A stretch of DNA of 64,000 nucleotides from Chryseosolibacter sp964563295 (GCA_964563295.1 CAZLWX010000006.1:4702-68701), one strand, 5' to 3'; shown: positions 1-8,628, numbered from the stretch's first letter. Program-made: numbers and translations. Notes: generated by a model not told the origin, from the sequence alone.

Positions 1-676
1 TCATCAGCTGGAAGGGCTTGACAGACGAGACCAATACCTCGACGACCTTGCTGGTCTTTTCTTCGATGACGCCCAGCATGATCTGCATGCCATAAATAAG
101 GACAAACATGTAGATGAGTATTCCAAGGGCAAATCCCAGGCCGTATAAGACGCCTATGTTGCTCTCTGTTTCCTCACCAGTTTCGCTGAGACTGATGCTG
201 TTCAAGCTGACGCTTGTTTTCAGGCCGTCGAGTGTCGCCTTGTCGATGTTGAATTCAGCGAGTTTCAGGTCGCGGATCCTTTCCTCCAGAGCACCCTCCA
301 ACTCATCGATCTTCGTGATGCTCGGATTCTCTTTTGTATAGAGCAAGATGCCCTCGGGCTTGGATAGCTCGAATTCGGGAATGTACAGCAAGGCAAAATG
401 ATCGGACTTAATAAATGATGTCTTTGCCGGATCCAGTTCACCCGAGACGGGTTGGAATTCGAAGCGTTTATTGCTTTCTAATTTTATTTTGCCGCTCATG
501 TCGAGCACCTCGACTACCTGCGCTTTAGCCCCTTCCTGCTGTTTCAAAAAAACGAAGAGCATACCGCCAATGATGGCGGGGAAAATGAGCGGGATGAGTA
601 TCGTAGCAATCAGGAAGGATTTCTTCTGCACCCGGTTGAGAAATTCCCGCCGAAAAATTAACCAGATCTTATTCAT
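1..676 (-). CDS. ABC-2 type transporter permease, NatB-like (3' end outside window)
   Basis: Reading the minus strand from an ATG at 676-674 gives about 225 residues that run off the left edge without a stop, so the gene is partial. The N-terminus has a short basic stretch (RREFLNR) followed by one hydrophobic segment (about residues 20-42). A long extracytoplasmic domain follows, then a second hydrophobic segment near residues 178-200 and the conserved cytoplasmic motif EEKTSKVVEVLVSSVKP. This layout is that of the NatB/ABC2_membrane family of multi-pass exporters. Its start overlaps the stop of the upstream ATPase gene by 8 bases (ATGAATAA), so the two are translationally coupled and should form one exporter. 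The substrate cannot be told from the sequence. Confidence 0.88.
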   Translation of the reverse strand, partial: MNKIWLIFRREFLNRVQKKSFLIATILIPLIFPAIIGGMLFVFLKQQEGAKAQVVEVLDMSGKIKLESNKRFEFQPVSGELDPAKTSFIKSDHFALLYIPEFELSKPEGILLYTKENPSITKIDELEGALEERIRDLKLAEFNIDKATLDGLKTSVSLNSISLSETGEETESNIGVLYGLGFALGILIYMFVLIYGMQIMLGVIEEKTSKVVEVLVSSVKPFQLM

Positions 677-1583
677 GTTTTCCTCCTTTTACCAACGAAA
701 TGAAGATTTCGCTCATCGTCGGAATTTTCTCGTTGAAATTATGAACTTCCGTGATCTCGACGAGGTCGCGGATCAATTGATTGGATGAAATGCCATCCTC
801 TACTTTTATTACCGAACGGTAAAAAGAATCTTCAATGTTGTTTTGGCTGGTCATTGCATAGCGCTCGCCGTTAAGAGTAAACGCTCCCTTGTGCTCGACG
901 ACAAATGTGTTGCTGCGGTAAGTATCCTTAACCTGCTTTTTCGACCCTTCAAGGATTGTCCTGGATTTATCGATTAGCGCGATGTGATCGCAGAGGTCTT
1001 CGACGGTCTCCATTCGGTGAGTGGAGAATATGATGGTGCTTCCCTTGTCCTTCAACTCTAATATCTCGCGTGTGATTAGCTGTGCATTGACAGGGTCGAA
1101 GCCGGAGAAGGGTTCATCGAGGATTATCAATCTCGGCTCGTGCATGATGGTGCTGATGAACTGCACTTTCTGCGCCATGCCTTTGCTGAGGTCTTCCACC
1201 TTTTTACTCCACCAATCAGCGACCTCAAATTTCTTGACCCAAATCTTGCTGCGGTCGGCTGCTTCCTTGCGGCTGAGTCCTTTCAATTGGGCAAAATAAA
1301 TAAGTTGTTCGCCGACCTTGAGCTTCTTATAGAGTCCGCGTTCTTCCGGCAGATATCCTATGCTGCCAATATGCTTTTCCTGCAAGGGCTCACCGAAGAT
1401 GGTGATCTGGCCGCTATCGGCATTGATGATCTGATTGATAATCCGGATGAAGGTGGTTTTGCCGGCGCCATTCGGCCCAAGTAGTCCGAAAATCTTCTTT
1501 TCGGGAATGGTCATGCTGACATTATCAAGAGCGGTATGATTGGTATACCGTTTTGTAACGCCGCTCGCGATCAATGCTTCCAC
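669..1583 (-). CDS. ABC transporter ATP-binding protein, NatA-like
   Basis: This is the nucleotide-binding subunit of the exporter whose permease lies directly downstream. Walker A is GPNGAGKT (residues 36-43), the signature is LSKGM (132-136, a variant of LSGGQ), Walker B is LIILDEP (152-158) and the H-loop His is H189. The ESGxY-like EERGLY near residue 80 and an extra C-terminal domain (about 215-304) are typical of NatA/DUF4162-type exporters. The 304-residue length fits the family. The start is GTG at 1583, because no in-frame ATG precedes the conserved domain. A 90-base spacer separates it from the toastrack-like gene upstream, so co-transcription is possible but not shown. Confidence 0.9.
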   Translation of the reverse strand: MEALIASGVTKRYTNHTALDNVSMTIPEKKIFGLLGPNGAGKTTFIRIINQIINADSGQITIFGEPLQEKHIGSIGYLPEERGLYKKLKVGEQLIYFAQLKGLSRKEAADRSKIWVKKFEVADWWSKKVEDLSKGMAQKVQFISTIMHEPRLIILDEPFSGFDPVNAQLITREILELKDKGSTIIFSTHRMETVEDLCDHIALIDKSRTILEGSKKQVKDTYRSNTFVVEHKGAFTLNGERYAMTSQNNIEDSFYRSVIKVEDGISSNQLIRDLVEITEVHNFNEKIPTMSEIFISLVKGGKHE

Positions 1584-1673
1584 AGGCAGGGGTTTTGGTC
1601 TCGGTCAATTAGTGCACAAAACCGCTGTGGAATTACAGCAGGAATCCTTAAAACTCCAAATAGGTGCTGGTTC

Positions 1674-2576
1674 TTATTGGCCTGATGCCGGCTGTTCCCG
1701 GAAGACTATGCTTCCCATGGAGACGTCGAGGTCGAATTCCAGGGCGTTTTTCGCTTCCTTTTTGTAGGAATCAGTAGCGTAGGTATTCGTGGCTACCTTC
1801 TTGAGATATTCAGGGAATTGCACGCTACACAGCCAGGAGTCGCTGATCTTGACCAGCACCGGAATATCGCTTGGGGGAAGAATGATAACAAGATTGCCAG
1901 CTCCCACCGTCCCCTTGATTTTATTACCAACCAGCGGCGCGTTGCCGAAATCGAGAATCATGTTGCCAAATCCAACGTCGGCAAGCATGTAGTGCGTACG
2001 AGATAAGTTCAGGTTCCTGACGTTAAGGGAGCCAAGATCGACCTTGACTGAAAAGGTGTCCATATCCACCAGATTCTCGCCGGAGTGATAGCCCACCGTC
2101 ACGTCGGCACTGCCGGTGTTGATCTTCAAATTCGTGATCGCTAATCCCGATAGGTCGACATGGGCGTTGCCCACGCCGTACTCAAGTTCAAGGGAATAGG
2201 GCTTGGAATTCGAGAGGTACATCTTCCAGATCTTCTCGGAAGGCTCGCTCGTATTGCCAAACATCTTGGTAGAAATCGTCTGGCTGAGCCCGCGGGAGTA
2301 AGCGTCCTGAAGATTAAGGTATACACGGCAGGTTTTGCCTACGCGCTCACGGCGGTAGTCATGTGAATAGGAAGATTGGTCCTGGTTGCTGTAAACATTC
2401 AGGACTTCGGCATTTGCGCTGGGCTTGATAAAGCAATTGCCGCTATTAGCCTTTACGTGAAGGCTGATTTTCTCACAGGTGGGGGTATCTTCTACGGAAA
2501 ACTGCTTTTTTAGCTGCCCTACGGCCGTACCCATCACCGCAATCCCACAGATTGTTAACCAAAAACTCTTCTGCAT
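1674..2576 (-). CDS. Secreted toastrack-like (DUF4097/DUF2154-type) protein, function unknown
   Basis: The 300-residue protein starts with a probable signal peptide (about residues 1-20, ending near AVGQ). The rest is rich in short beta-strand repeats, for example VDLSGLAITNLKINTGSADV followed by VKVDLGSLNVRNLNL. Such ladder-like repeats with periodic Asn/Gly and hydrophobic residues are the pattern of the putative adhesin or toastrack domain found in LiaF/DUF4097 proteins. I recognise no catalytic motif. It lies between dnaJ and an exporter pair on the same strand, with spacers of 148 and 90 bases. A link to envelope-stress sensing is a family-based guess only. Confidence 0.6.
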   Translation of the reverse strand: MQKSFWLTICGIAVMGTAVGQLKKQFSVEDTPTCEKISLHVKANSGNCFIKPSANAEVLNVYSNQDQSSYSHDYRRERVGKTCRVYLNLQDAYSRGLSQTISTKMFGNTSEPSEKIWKMYLSNSKPYSLELEYGVGNAHVDLSGLAITNLKINTGSADVTVGYHSGENLVDMDTFSVKVDLGSLNVRNLNLSRTHYMLADVGFGNMILDFGNAPLVGNKIKGTVGAGNLVIILPPSDIPVLVKISDSWLCSVQFPEYLKKVATNTYATDSYKKEAKNALEFDLDVSMGSIVFREQPASGQ

Positions 2577-2724
2577 GCTGAATACTTACGTACCGGTTCT
2601 CCTTTAGTTTCGGCTTGTAAGATTTGGCTATTAAACGACGAAAAAATGCCGTTATCAGGGGTTTAACGAGGTTTTGGGAGAAAGGTTTCGTAAAAAAGGG
2701 TCACCAGCTGGTGCAAAACCATCG

Positions 2725-3840
2725 TCAATTGAAGAATTCCTTCATCCGCTCGAAAAACCCTTTCTCATTAGCGCCGGGATTGGGTTCAAAGTTCGGGGAA
2801 TTCCTCAGGCTTTCGAGTTTCTCGCGCTCGTCGGCAGTTAGCTTCTTGGGGGTCCAGACGTTGACATAGATCAGCTGGTCGCCGATTTCGTAGCCGCTTA
2901 CGTCCTTGAGGCCCTTGCCCCTCAGCCGAAGTACTTTTCCGCTTTGCGTGCCCGGTTCAATCTTGATTTTTACTCGCCCTCCAACCGACGGGACTTCGGC
3001 GCTTGTACCCAGAGCGGCATCGATAAAGCTGATGTACAGATCGTAAATCAGATTATTGCCATCCCTCTTGAGAAAACGATCTTCCTGCTCTTCGATCAGG
3101 ATAAGAAGGTCGCCCGCGGCGCCTCCGCCCGGAGCTTCATTGCCCTTGCCTGACATCGACAGCTGCATACCATCCGAGACTCCTGCAGGTATTTTCACGG
3201 AAATGACTTCCTCTTTTGACACCAGTCCGGAGCTGTCAACGCCGGGAGGTCGTTTGTCAACGATTTGGCCCGATCCATCGCAAGACGAACAGGTCGTGGC
3301 CGAGACCATCTGTCCGAGCATGGTATTCACCACTTTGCGGATCTGCCCTGTTCCCTGGCAGGTCGGACAGGTCTTGAACGTGACTCCTTCAGCGCGGGCG
3401 AGGCGGTGCACTTTGATTTTTTTCTCGACGCCATTTGCGATTTCATCAAGCGTCAATTTGAGTTTTATGCGCAGATTTGTGCCTTTGCGCTGTCGCCGGC
3501 CTGTGCGCGTGCTGCCTCCGAAGAAACTGTCGAATGGGCTGCCACCGCCGAAAATATCACCGAACTGGCTGAATATGTCGTCCATATTCATCGTGTGCCC
3601 GCTAAAGCCACCGGCTCCGCGCGAATGCCCGAAACGGTCGTATTGAGCCCGCTTATCACTATCACTTAGTATCTCGTACGCCTCAGCTGCTTCCTTGAAT
3701 TTTTCCTCGGCTTCCTTGTCGCCCGGGTTCTTGTCAGGGTGGTATTTGATGGCCACCTTCCGGTAAGCTTTCTTGATCTCCTCGGGGGTTGCAGATCTTT
3801 CGATGCCTAGTATTTCGTAGTAGTCTCGTTTTGTGCTCAT
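2725..3840 (-). CDS. dnaJ: Chaperone DnaJ with a reduced zinc finger
   Basis: This is the Hsp40 co-chaperone that stimulates DnaK ATPase and delivers unfolded clients. The J domain (residues 5-70) has the HPD triad at 34-36. A Gly/Phe-rich linker follows (about 72-118), then the peptide-binding barrels to residue about 335. The Cys-rich region is unusual. Only two of the four CxxCxGxG repeats are present, C158PTC161 and C184SSC187. The first repeat is replaced by a VHRLARAEG stretch and the fourth by KRPPGVDSSG. In canonical DnaJ, repeats 1 and 4 make zinc site I and repeats 2 and 3 make zinc site II, so only site II should remain. It follows grpE after 24 bases. Confidence 0.96.
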   Translation of the reverse strand: MSTKRDYYEILGIERSATPEEIKKAYRKVAIKYHPDKNPGDKEAEEKFKEAAEAYEILSDSDKRAQYDRFGHSRGAGGFSGHTMNMDDIFSQFGDIFGGGSPFDSFFGGSTRTGRRQRKGTNLRIKLKLTLDEIANGVEKKIKVHRLARAEGVTFKTCPTCQGTGQIRKVVNTMLGQMVSATTCSSCDGSGQIVDKRPPGVDSSGLVSKEEVISVKIPAGVSDGMQLSMSGKGNEAPGGGAAGDLLILIEEQEDRFLKRDGNNLIYDLYISFIDAALGTSAEVPSVGGRVKIKIEPGTQSGKVLRLRGKGLKDVSGYEIGDQLIYVNVWTPKKLTADEREKLESLRNSPNFEPNPGANEKGFFERMKEFFN

Positions 3841-3864
3841 GTAGTTCTGAAATATGACATCGGC

Positions 3865-4440
3865 TTACCCGCCGACTACAACTTTTGCGAATCGAATTAC
3901 TTTATCGTTTAGCAGGTAACCGTTCTCCACGACTTCGACAATCTTTCCTTTCAGCGAGTCGTCAGGCGTGGGGACCTGGCTCACCGCTTCGTGCCGGTCG
4001 ACGTCAAAATCAGATCCTTGGGGGATGTCCATCATCGCGACACCATGCATTTCCAATATTTTTCTGAATTTATTGTGAATCAGCAGGAAGCCCTCGATAT
4101 CCCGCTCAGCGCTTTCCTTTGATGCTTTTTCTGCGCGCAGGAAATCATCAGCCACGGGCAGGAGTGACTTGATTAGTTGCTCGTTAGCCGATTGAACCAT
4201 TTCAAGTTTTTCGCGTGCGGTCCTGCGCCTGAAATTTTCAAATTCTGAATACAGCCGGATGTATTTGTCCTTTGCGCCTTCGATTTCTTCTTTCAGCTTC
4301 ATCACCTGGTCTTTTTCGTCATCCACCCCGGGAGCTTTCGCTTCTTCTGGGATACTTTCTTCGGCTGGCGAACCGGCCTTATTTTGGTCAACCACCTGGT
4401 CTTTTTCCTGCTGCTCTTCTTTTGTCCGCATATTGTCCAT
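3865..4440 (-). CDS. grpE: Nucleotide exchange factor GrpE
   Basis: GrpE releases ADP from DnaK in the DnaK-DnaJ-GrpE cycle. The 191-residue protein has a long charged, Glu/Lys-rich N-terminal region predicted to be coiled coil (to about residue 65). The conserved helix YIRLYSEFENFRRRTAREK follows, and the C-terminal beta domain ends with GYLLNDKVIRFAKVVVG, which is diagnostic for the family. The first ATG (4440) gives MDNMRTKEEQ. A second ATG three codons on is an equally possible start. It is the first gene of a grpE-dnaJ pair. The 151-base upstream spacer carries an inverted repeat that may be regulatory. Confidence 0.96.
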   Translation of the reverse strand: MDNMRTKEEQQEKDQVVDQNKAGSPAEESIPEEAKAPGVDDEKDQVMKLKEEIEGAKDKYIRLYSEFENFRRRTAREKLEMVQSANEQLIKSLLPVADDFLRAEKASKESAERDIEGFLLIHNKFRKILEMHGVAMMDIPQGSDFDVDRHEAVSQVPTPDDSLKGKIVEVVENGYLLNDKVIRFAKVVVGG

Positions 4441-4480
4441 TATCCTGGAAATTTGATGGAAAGGTTGTCGTCAATTACTC

Positions 4481-4519
4481 TGCCAACGGTATAATAGTGC
4501 CACTTTGGCGCCATTTGCC
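4481..4519 (-). promoter_or_regulatory. Inverted repeat upstream of grpE, possible heat-shock operator
   Basis: In the 151-base spacer between obgE and grpE the plus strand carries TGCCAA (4481-4486) and TTGGCG (4505-4510), which are inverted copies, followed by the overlapping palindrome TGGCGCCA. It lies about 40-80 bases before the grpE start. Location and symmetry suggest a protein-binding site for control of the chaperone operon. It does not match CIRCE or a sigma-54 promoter, and I know of no published site with this sequence. Confidence 0.25.
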
Positions 4520-4591
4520 CGATCCTGACCGACGTGAACAGGAAATTCTGCCGCACCGGCGAGCATTTTGGCGCGGCTCATATCCAGGCGG

Positions 4592-5593
4592 CTACTCACT
4601 CTTTTCATTCAGTTTTTGCCAAATCAGATCTTTTAACTCCTTTATACCTTTACCTGTGACCGAAGAAATGAAGATATAAGGTACGCCCTCAGGCAGTTCG
4701 AGCGCCATCTGTTCCTGCAGTTCATCATCCAGCAAATCAGACTTCGAGATTGCCAGTATCCTTTTCTTGTCGAGAAGTTCCGGATTGTATTTCTCTAGTT
4801 CGTTCATCAGAATACCGTACTCCTTTCGAACATCGTTCGTATCCGCAGGAACAACGAACAACAGGAGTGAATTACGCTCAATATGACGAAGGAAGCGAAT
4901 GCCAAGTCCTCTTCCTTCCGCCGCGCCTTCGATGAGGCCGGGAATGTCGGCCATCACGAACGACTTGTCGTCGCGATAAGCGACAACGCCGAGGTTAGGA
5001 GTCAGCGTAGTGAATGGATAATCGCCGATCTTGGGCTTGGCAGCGGATACTACGGACAGCAAAGTCGATTTTCCTGCATTTGGGAAGCCGACAAGGCCAA
5101 CGTCAGCCAATAGTTTCAGTTCGAGAATAATCCATTCTTCGATGCCGGGTTCACCCGGTTGCGCGTGCTGAGGGGCCTGGTTGGTAGAGGTTGCGAAGAA
5201 GGCATTGCCCTTACCGCCTCTTCCGCCACGAGTTAGGATCAATTCCTGATCGTGCTCATTGATCTCACCGATGACTTCACCGGTTTCCGCACGTCGGGCA
5301 ACAGTGCCGAGCGGGACCTCGATGATCTCGTCCTTACCATCGGCGCCGGTCATGTTCTGTGCTTCTCCGGGCGCACCATTGCTGGCAATGACATGCTTTC
5401 TGTATTTCAGGTGCAGCAGTGTCCACAACTGAGCATTGCCGCGCAAGATGACATGACCTCCACGGCCGCCGTTGCCGCCATCGGGTCCGCCTTTTGGAAT
5501 ATACTTCTCGCGGTGAAAATGAAGAAATCCGGCGCCGCCATGGCCGGAACGTGAATTGAATTTTACATAGTCAATGAAGTTAGGCGACGACAC
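4592..5593 (-). CDS. obgE: GTPase ObgE/CgtA, short form
   Basis: Obg is an essential GTPase acting in late 50S ribosome assembly and stringent-response signalling. The Gly-rich Obg fold occupies residues 1-158, with repeats such as GGPDGGNGGRGG near 35-46. The G domain has G1 GFPNAGKST (169-177), TT in switch I (195-196), G3 DIPG (216-219) and G4 SKSD near residue 279. At 333 residues it lacks the C-terminal OCT domain found in the Bacillus protein. The start is GTG at 5593, 8 bases after the adk stop. The order hpt-adk-obgE suggests one operon. Confidence 0.96.
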   Translation of the reverse strand: MSSPNFIDYVKFNSRSGHGGAGFLHFHREKYIPKGGPDGGNGGRGGHVILRGNAQLWTLLHLKYRKHVIASNGAPGEAQNMTGADGKDEIIEVPLGTVARRAETGEVIGEINEHDQELILTRGGRGGKGNAFFATSTNQAPQHAQPGEPGIEEWIILELKLLADVGLVGFPNAGKSTLLSVVSAAKPKIGDYPFTTLTPNLGVVAYRDDKSFVMADIPGLIEGAAEGRGLGIRFLRHIERNSLLLFVVPADTNDVRKEYGILMNELEKYNPELLDKKRILAISKSDLLDDELQEQMALELPEGVPYIFISSVTGKGIKELKDLIWQKLNEKSE

Positions 5594-5601
5594 GGCGAAC
5601 T

Positions 5602-6183
5602 TTATAGTAACAGGCTCTTGTCGATCTCGCGGCAGATATTCTTGAATATTTGATCGATGTCGCCTACACCGATCACAGACGCATATTTATTGTGCTTCTT
5701 GTAGTAGTCCGCAACAGCTACAGTTTCCGCCTTATACACAGCAATCCGGTTTTCAATCACCTCAGCCTTCGCGTCATCGGGCCGGTTTTCTTTGACCGCG
5801 CGATCGGCCAATCGCGTTTTGAGTTCCTCTTCAGGAACAATAAGCTCCACCAGAACTTTGATGGGAGTCTTATTGGCTTCGAGCAAGCGATCGAGCGCTT
5901 CAGCTTGCGGTACCGTACGGGGAAAACCGTCGAAAATGATACCACCCGACTTGCCACCCGACTTGATTTTTTCATCAACCATGTCGATAACGACCTGGTC
6001 GGGCACGAGGTTACCCTTGCTCATGTACTCCTGGGCGAGTTTTCCGAGTGGAGTGCCTTCCTTCAGATGTTTTCGGAAGAGGTCGCCTGTGGAGATATGG
6101 GTGAGCGAGTATTTCTCGATAAGTTTTGCGCTTTGTGTGCCCTTGCCCGCACCGGGAGGGCCAAAGAGAATTAGGTTTATCAT
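5602..6183 (-). CDS. adk: Adenylate kinase, short-LID type
   Basis: It converts ATP and AMP to two ADP, setting cellular energy charge. The P-loop is GPPGAGKGT (residues 8-16), the NMP-binding region has STGDLFR (31-37), and the DGFPR motif is at 85-89. The LID is short (about 128-139, with ENRPDD) and has no zinc-binding cysteines. The 193-residue length fits the short form, against 214 in E. coli. It lies between hpt (71 bases upstream) and obgE (8 bases downstream), so it is probably the middle gene of a purine-salvage/ribosome-assembly operon. Confidence 0.96.
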   Translation of the reverse strand: MINLILFGPPGAGKGTQSAKLIEKYSLTHISTGDLFRKHLKEGTPLGKLAQEYMSKGNLVPDQVVIDMVDEKIKSGGKSGGIIFDGFPRTVPQAEALDRLLEANKTPIKVLVELIVPEEELKTRLADRAVKENRPDDAKAEVIENRIAVYKAETVAVADYYKKHNKYASVIGVGDIDQIFKNICREIDKSLLL

Positions 6184-6254
6184 CTGTGCTTGGTTTATTG
6201 CTTGAGGATTGGTTTACCCATAGGCTGACGAAGATAAGGATTACAGCGCTAACT

Positions 6255-6788
6255 TCAGGCTCTTGCGCCGGCTTTGTAGATCTGTTTAAGGTTGCGGCCG
6301 AGGCCATCGTAATCCAGCCCATAGCCGAGAACAAACTCGCTTCCAATATCGAAGCCCACATATTTTACAGGCAGCTGCTTTTCGCGGGCAGTCTTCTTGC
6401 GCAGCAGCGTGACAACTTCCACAGATTTTGCGCCGAGGCTCTTGACGTCTTCCATGATTTTCTCCAGGGTCAACCCGCTGTCGACAATGTCTTCAACGAT
6501 GATAATATTTTGATTGAAAAGACTTTCCTCGAGACCGATCAGGGTTTTCAGCTGGCCCGTGCTGAGCGTTCCGGAGTACGAAGAAACTTTTACGAACGAA
6601 ACCCGGGACGGTACCGTGACCTGCTTGATCAGGTCAGCCGCAAACATGAACGAGCCATTGAGCACTGGCAGAAAAAATGGGCTCTTGTCTGCATAGTCGG
6701 CATTAATTTGTTCCGCCAACGTTTGAACTTTTTGCAGCACCTCGCCTTCAGCGATAAATTCAAAGAATTTCAGTCCCTTGATCGTCAT
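6255..6788 (-). CDS. hpt: Hypoxanthine phosphoribosyltransferase
   Basis: It salvages hypoxanthine (and probably guanine) with PRPP to give IMP or GMP. The PRPP-binding loop is IIIVEDIVDSGLTL, and the C-terminal YVGFDIGSEFVLGYGLDYDG is the conserved base-binding and flexible part of the HPRT family. The open frame extends 23 codons upstream, but homology begins at MTIKGLKFFEF. I therefore place the start at the ATG at 6788, giving 177 residues. A TAnnTTTG promoter box sits 20 bases upstream, which supports this start. It heads the probable operon hpt-adk-obgE. Confidence 0.94.
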   Translation of the reverse strand: MTIKGLKFFEFIAEGEVLQKVQTLAEQINADYADKSPFFLPVLNGSFMFAADLIKQVTVPSRVSFVKVSSYSGTLSTGQLKTLIGLEESLFNQNIIIVEDIVDSGLTLEKIMEDVKSLGAKSVEVVTLLRKKTAREKQLPVKYVGFDIGSEFVLGYGLDYDGLGRNLKQIYKAGARA

Positions 6789-6808
6789 AGCCCACTCTTT
6801 TTGGCGCG

Positions 6809-6816
6809 CAAAAATA
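6809..6816 (-). promoter_or_regulatory. Putative -7 promoter box for hpt
   Basis: The minus strand reads TATTTTTG, an exact match to the Bacteroidota housekeeping -7 consensus TAnnTTTG, 20 bases before the hpt ATG at 6788. It lies inside the upstream extension of the open frame, which argues for the shorter start. No clear TTTG at -33 was seen. Confidence 0.45.
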
Positions 6817-6948
6817 GTATAAAATGTCAATTTGTTTTGGATGAATGCGGAGTTCACAAGTGAGAGAGATGGAGGTCAAATCTCAACAGCGCTTGTTTTC
6901 AGTAGTAGGCAGAGTTGGGCGACCGGCAATAATTCTTGAGAGATTCAC

Positions 6949-7866
6949 TTACAAGTCGTTCATCAAATGACGGTATAATTCAATCGTCCCTTCGAGGTCT
7001 GATTTGTGAACTTTTTCGTCTGGTGAGTGCGGTTTCAATTGAGGAGGACCAATGAAGCACCAGTCGAAAGGATAGGGTGAAAGCTGTAATTCCCTGCCAT
7101 CACTTGATCCGACCGCTTCTACTTCGAGTTGGAAGGAAAATTTACGGCTACGTGCGATGTCGATGATGCGGTTGATATATTGACGTCGTGGAATATTCCG
7201 GTCGCGCATCGAGATGACCACGCCTTTCCCCGACTCCACACCGTCGGTTACCCAGGTGACGTCGGCGACCAGCGCTTGCCGCACACGCCAGCGTTCATGA
7301 ATAAACCTTGCCAGGTATGGAACGGCGCCGCCGCCGTGTTCCTCCCACGCGCTAAACGCGACGATGCCGTTCTCCAACGTCTCGGCCACGCTCAGGGCGA
7401 CAAAGATTCCAATACGGTTATCGAGGTATGGAGACTGAATGTACTCCCGCGTTTCGCGAAAGTTGGGTTTGTAGGTCAGCGATGTACCCCGTTCGATCTG
7501 CCGGCCGAAGCTGTACAGCGCGTGATTGTCTGGATCGAACTGAAGGGTGCATTCAATAGGTCCGAGCGTGTCTTCCCCGACGAGCAAAGTGCCGAAGGTT
7601 GCATCGGGACTTCCGATGGGCAGCAACTGATTATGGTATCGCACGGTGAAACCGACGCTGTCCATGTGCGCGAAGATGGCGGTCCTGGGTTTCCCGAAGC
7701 AAAGCACAATACAGTCCTGAAACGCATCGCCGTGAAAGATCTCGGGTTGCACTTTCCATTTCTTCTGTTCTTTTTCAATATATTTCACAAGGAATTCCTT
7801 CATACGGAATTCCTCCCCCGATGGGGCGTGAATCTCGGTAAGCTGCTTTAGTAATTTCATCGTCAT
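6949..7866 (-). CDS. M42-family aminopeptidase (M20/M28/M42 clan)
   Basis: This is probably a cytoplasmic dinuclear-metal aminopeptidase or deacylase. Numbering from the ATG at 7860, the expected metal and catalytic residues are visible: H65 and D67 in AHMDS, D147 in YLDNR, E173/E174 in WEEHGGG, D200 in VADVTW and H278 in KPHSPDE. The open frame reaches 8049, but the extra N-terminal part overlaps the divergent upp gene and looks non-coding. Homology starts with MKLLKQLTEIHAPSGEE, so ATG 7866 or 7860 is the likely start. There is no signal peptide, so it would act on peptides already taken up. Confidence 0.82.
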   Translation of the reverse strand: MTMKLLKQLTEIHAPSGEEFRMKEFLVKYIEKEQKKWKVQPEIFHGDAFQDCIVLCFGKPRTAIFAHMDSVGFTVRYHNQLLPIGSPDATFGTLLVGEDTLGPIECTLQFDPDNHALYSFGRQIERGTSLTYKPNFRETREYIQSPYLDNRIGIFVALSVAETLENGIVAFSAWEEHGGGAVPYLARFIHERWRVRQALVADVTWVTDGVESGKGVVISMRDRNIPRRQYINRIIDIARSRKFSFQLEVEAVGSSDGRELQLSPYPFDWCFIGPPQLKPHSPDEKVHKSDLEGTIELYRHLMNDL

Positions 7867-7948
7867 GTGGATTTTGGAGGACTTCCGCAATCCGGCCACC
7901 AGCGTGGTCCCTCCACCCTTTATTGTTAATTTCAAGGAAAGATAGCGA

Positions 7949-8590
7949 ATGTTCGTCTTGACAAAACAACAGTCGATTGCCAACGAATTGATGCGTGAGC
8001 TGCGCGACGTAGCCCTGCAACAAGATCGTTTACGCTTCAGGACAAACATGGAGAAGTTGGGGGAGATCCTTGCGTACGAGGTATCGAAAACGCTCGAGTA
8101 TTCACCTCGTCAAACGGTGACGCCGTTGGGGACGATCGGGATCGATTGTCTGGTAGAGCAGCCGGTGCTGATTACCATACTCCGGGCGGGAATACCCTTC
8201 TTCAATGGGTTTTTGAATATATTCAATCACGCTGACTGTGGTTTTATCGGAGCATACAGAAAAGAAGACGAGAACCACCTCACAATAAAACTCGAGTACG
8301 TTGCGACTAATCCATTGGAGGGAAGGATTGTCATTATCATAGATCCGATGCTGGCTACCGGGCGTTCAGTGATCGATACTGTGAATGCCATTCAAAGGAA
8401 CGGCAGACCCAGGCATCTGCACGTCTGTTCGTTGGTTGCCGCGCCGCAAGGTGTCGAATACCTCAAAAAGAATCTGCAATCGTCCTACTCGCTTTGGACC
8501 TGTTCGTTGGATGAGGGCTTGAACGAGCAACTCTACATTGTGCCGGGCCTTGGCGATGCGGGCGATCTGAGTTTCGGAGTCAAGCTTTAA
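7949..8590 (+). CDS. upp: Uracil phosphoribosyltransferase
   Basis: It salvages uracil with PRPP to UMP. The 213-residue protein has the PRPP-binding motif DPMLATGRSVIDTV (near residue 132) and the uracil-binding GLGDAGDLSFGVKL at the C-terminus, slightly diverged from the usual GxGDAGDRxFGT. LRAGIPFFNG near residue 75 matches the conserved LRAGLPM region. It is divergent from the M42 peptidase, with 82 bases between the starts. A small membrane-protein gene follows 38 bases downstream on the same strand. Confidence 0.93.
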   Translation: MFVLTKQQSIANELMRELRDVALQQDRLRFRTNMEKLGEILAYEVSKTLEYSPRQTVTPLGTIGIDCLVEQPVLITILRAGIPFFNGFLNIFNHADCGFIGAYRKEDENHLTIKLEYVATNPLEGRIVIIIDPMLATGRSVIDTVNAIQRNGRPRHLHVCSLVAAPQGVEYLKKNLQSSYSLWTCSLDEGLNEQLYIVPGLGDAGDLSFGVKL

Positions 8591-8628
8591 CCTGCCCCAT
8601 GTACTAGACCCTACTTCCCCTCACGATT

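Noticed and set aside
4481..4519. A sigma-54 promoter before grpE (GTGGCAC followed by TTGGCA)
   Set aside because: The spacing between the two parts is about 10 bases rather than the fixed 5 of TGGCAC-N5-TTGC, so it does not fit.
5650..6174. A 174-codon plus-strand frame opposite adk
   Set aside because: Antisense to a clear adenylate kinase with P-loop and DGFPR motifs. No independent coding sign.
7129..7851. A 240-codon plus-strand open frame opposite the M42 peptidase
   Set aside because: It is the antisense shadow of a gene with all metal-binding residues intact. Its product has no signal, domain or typical composition.
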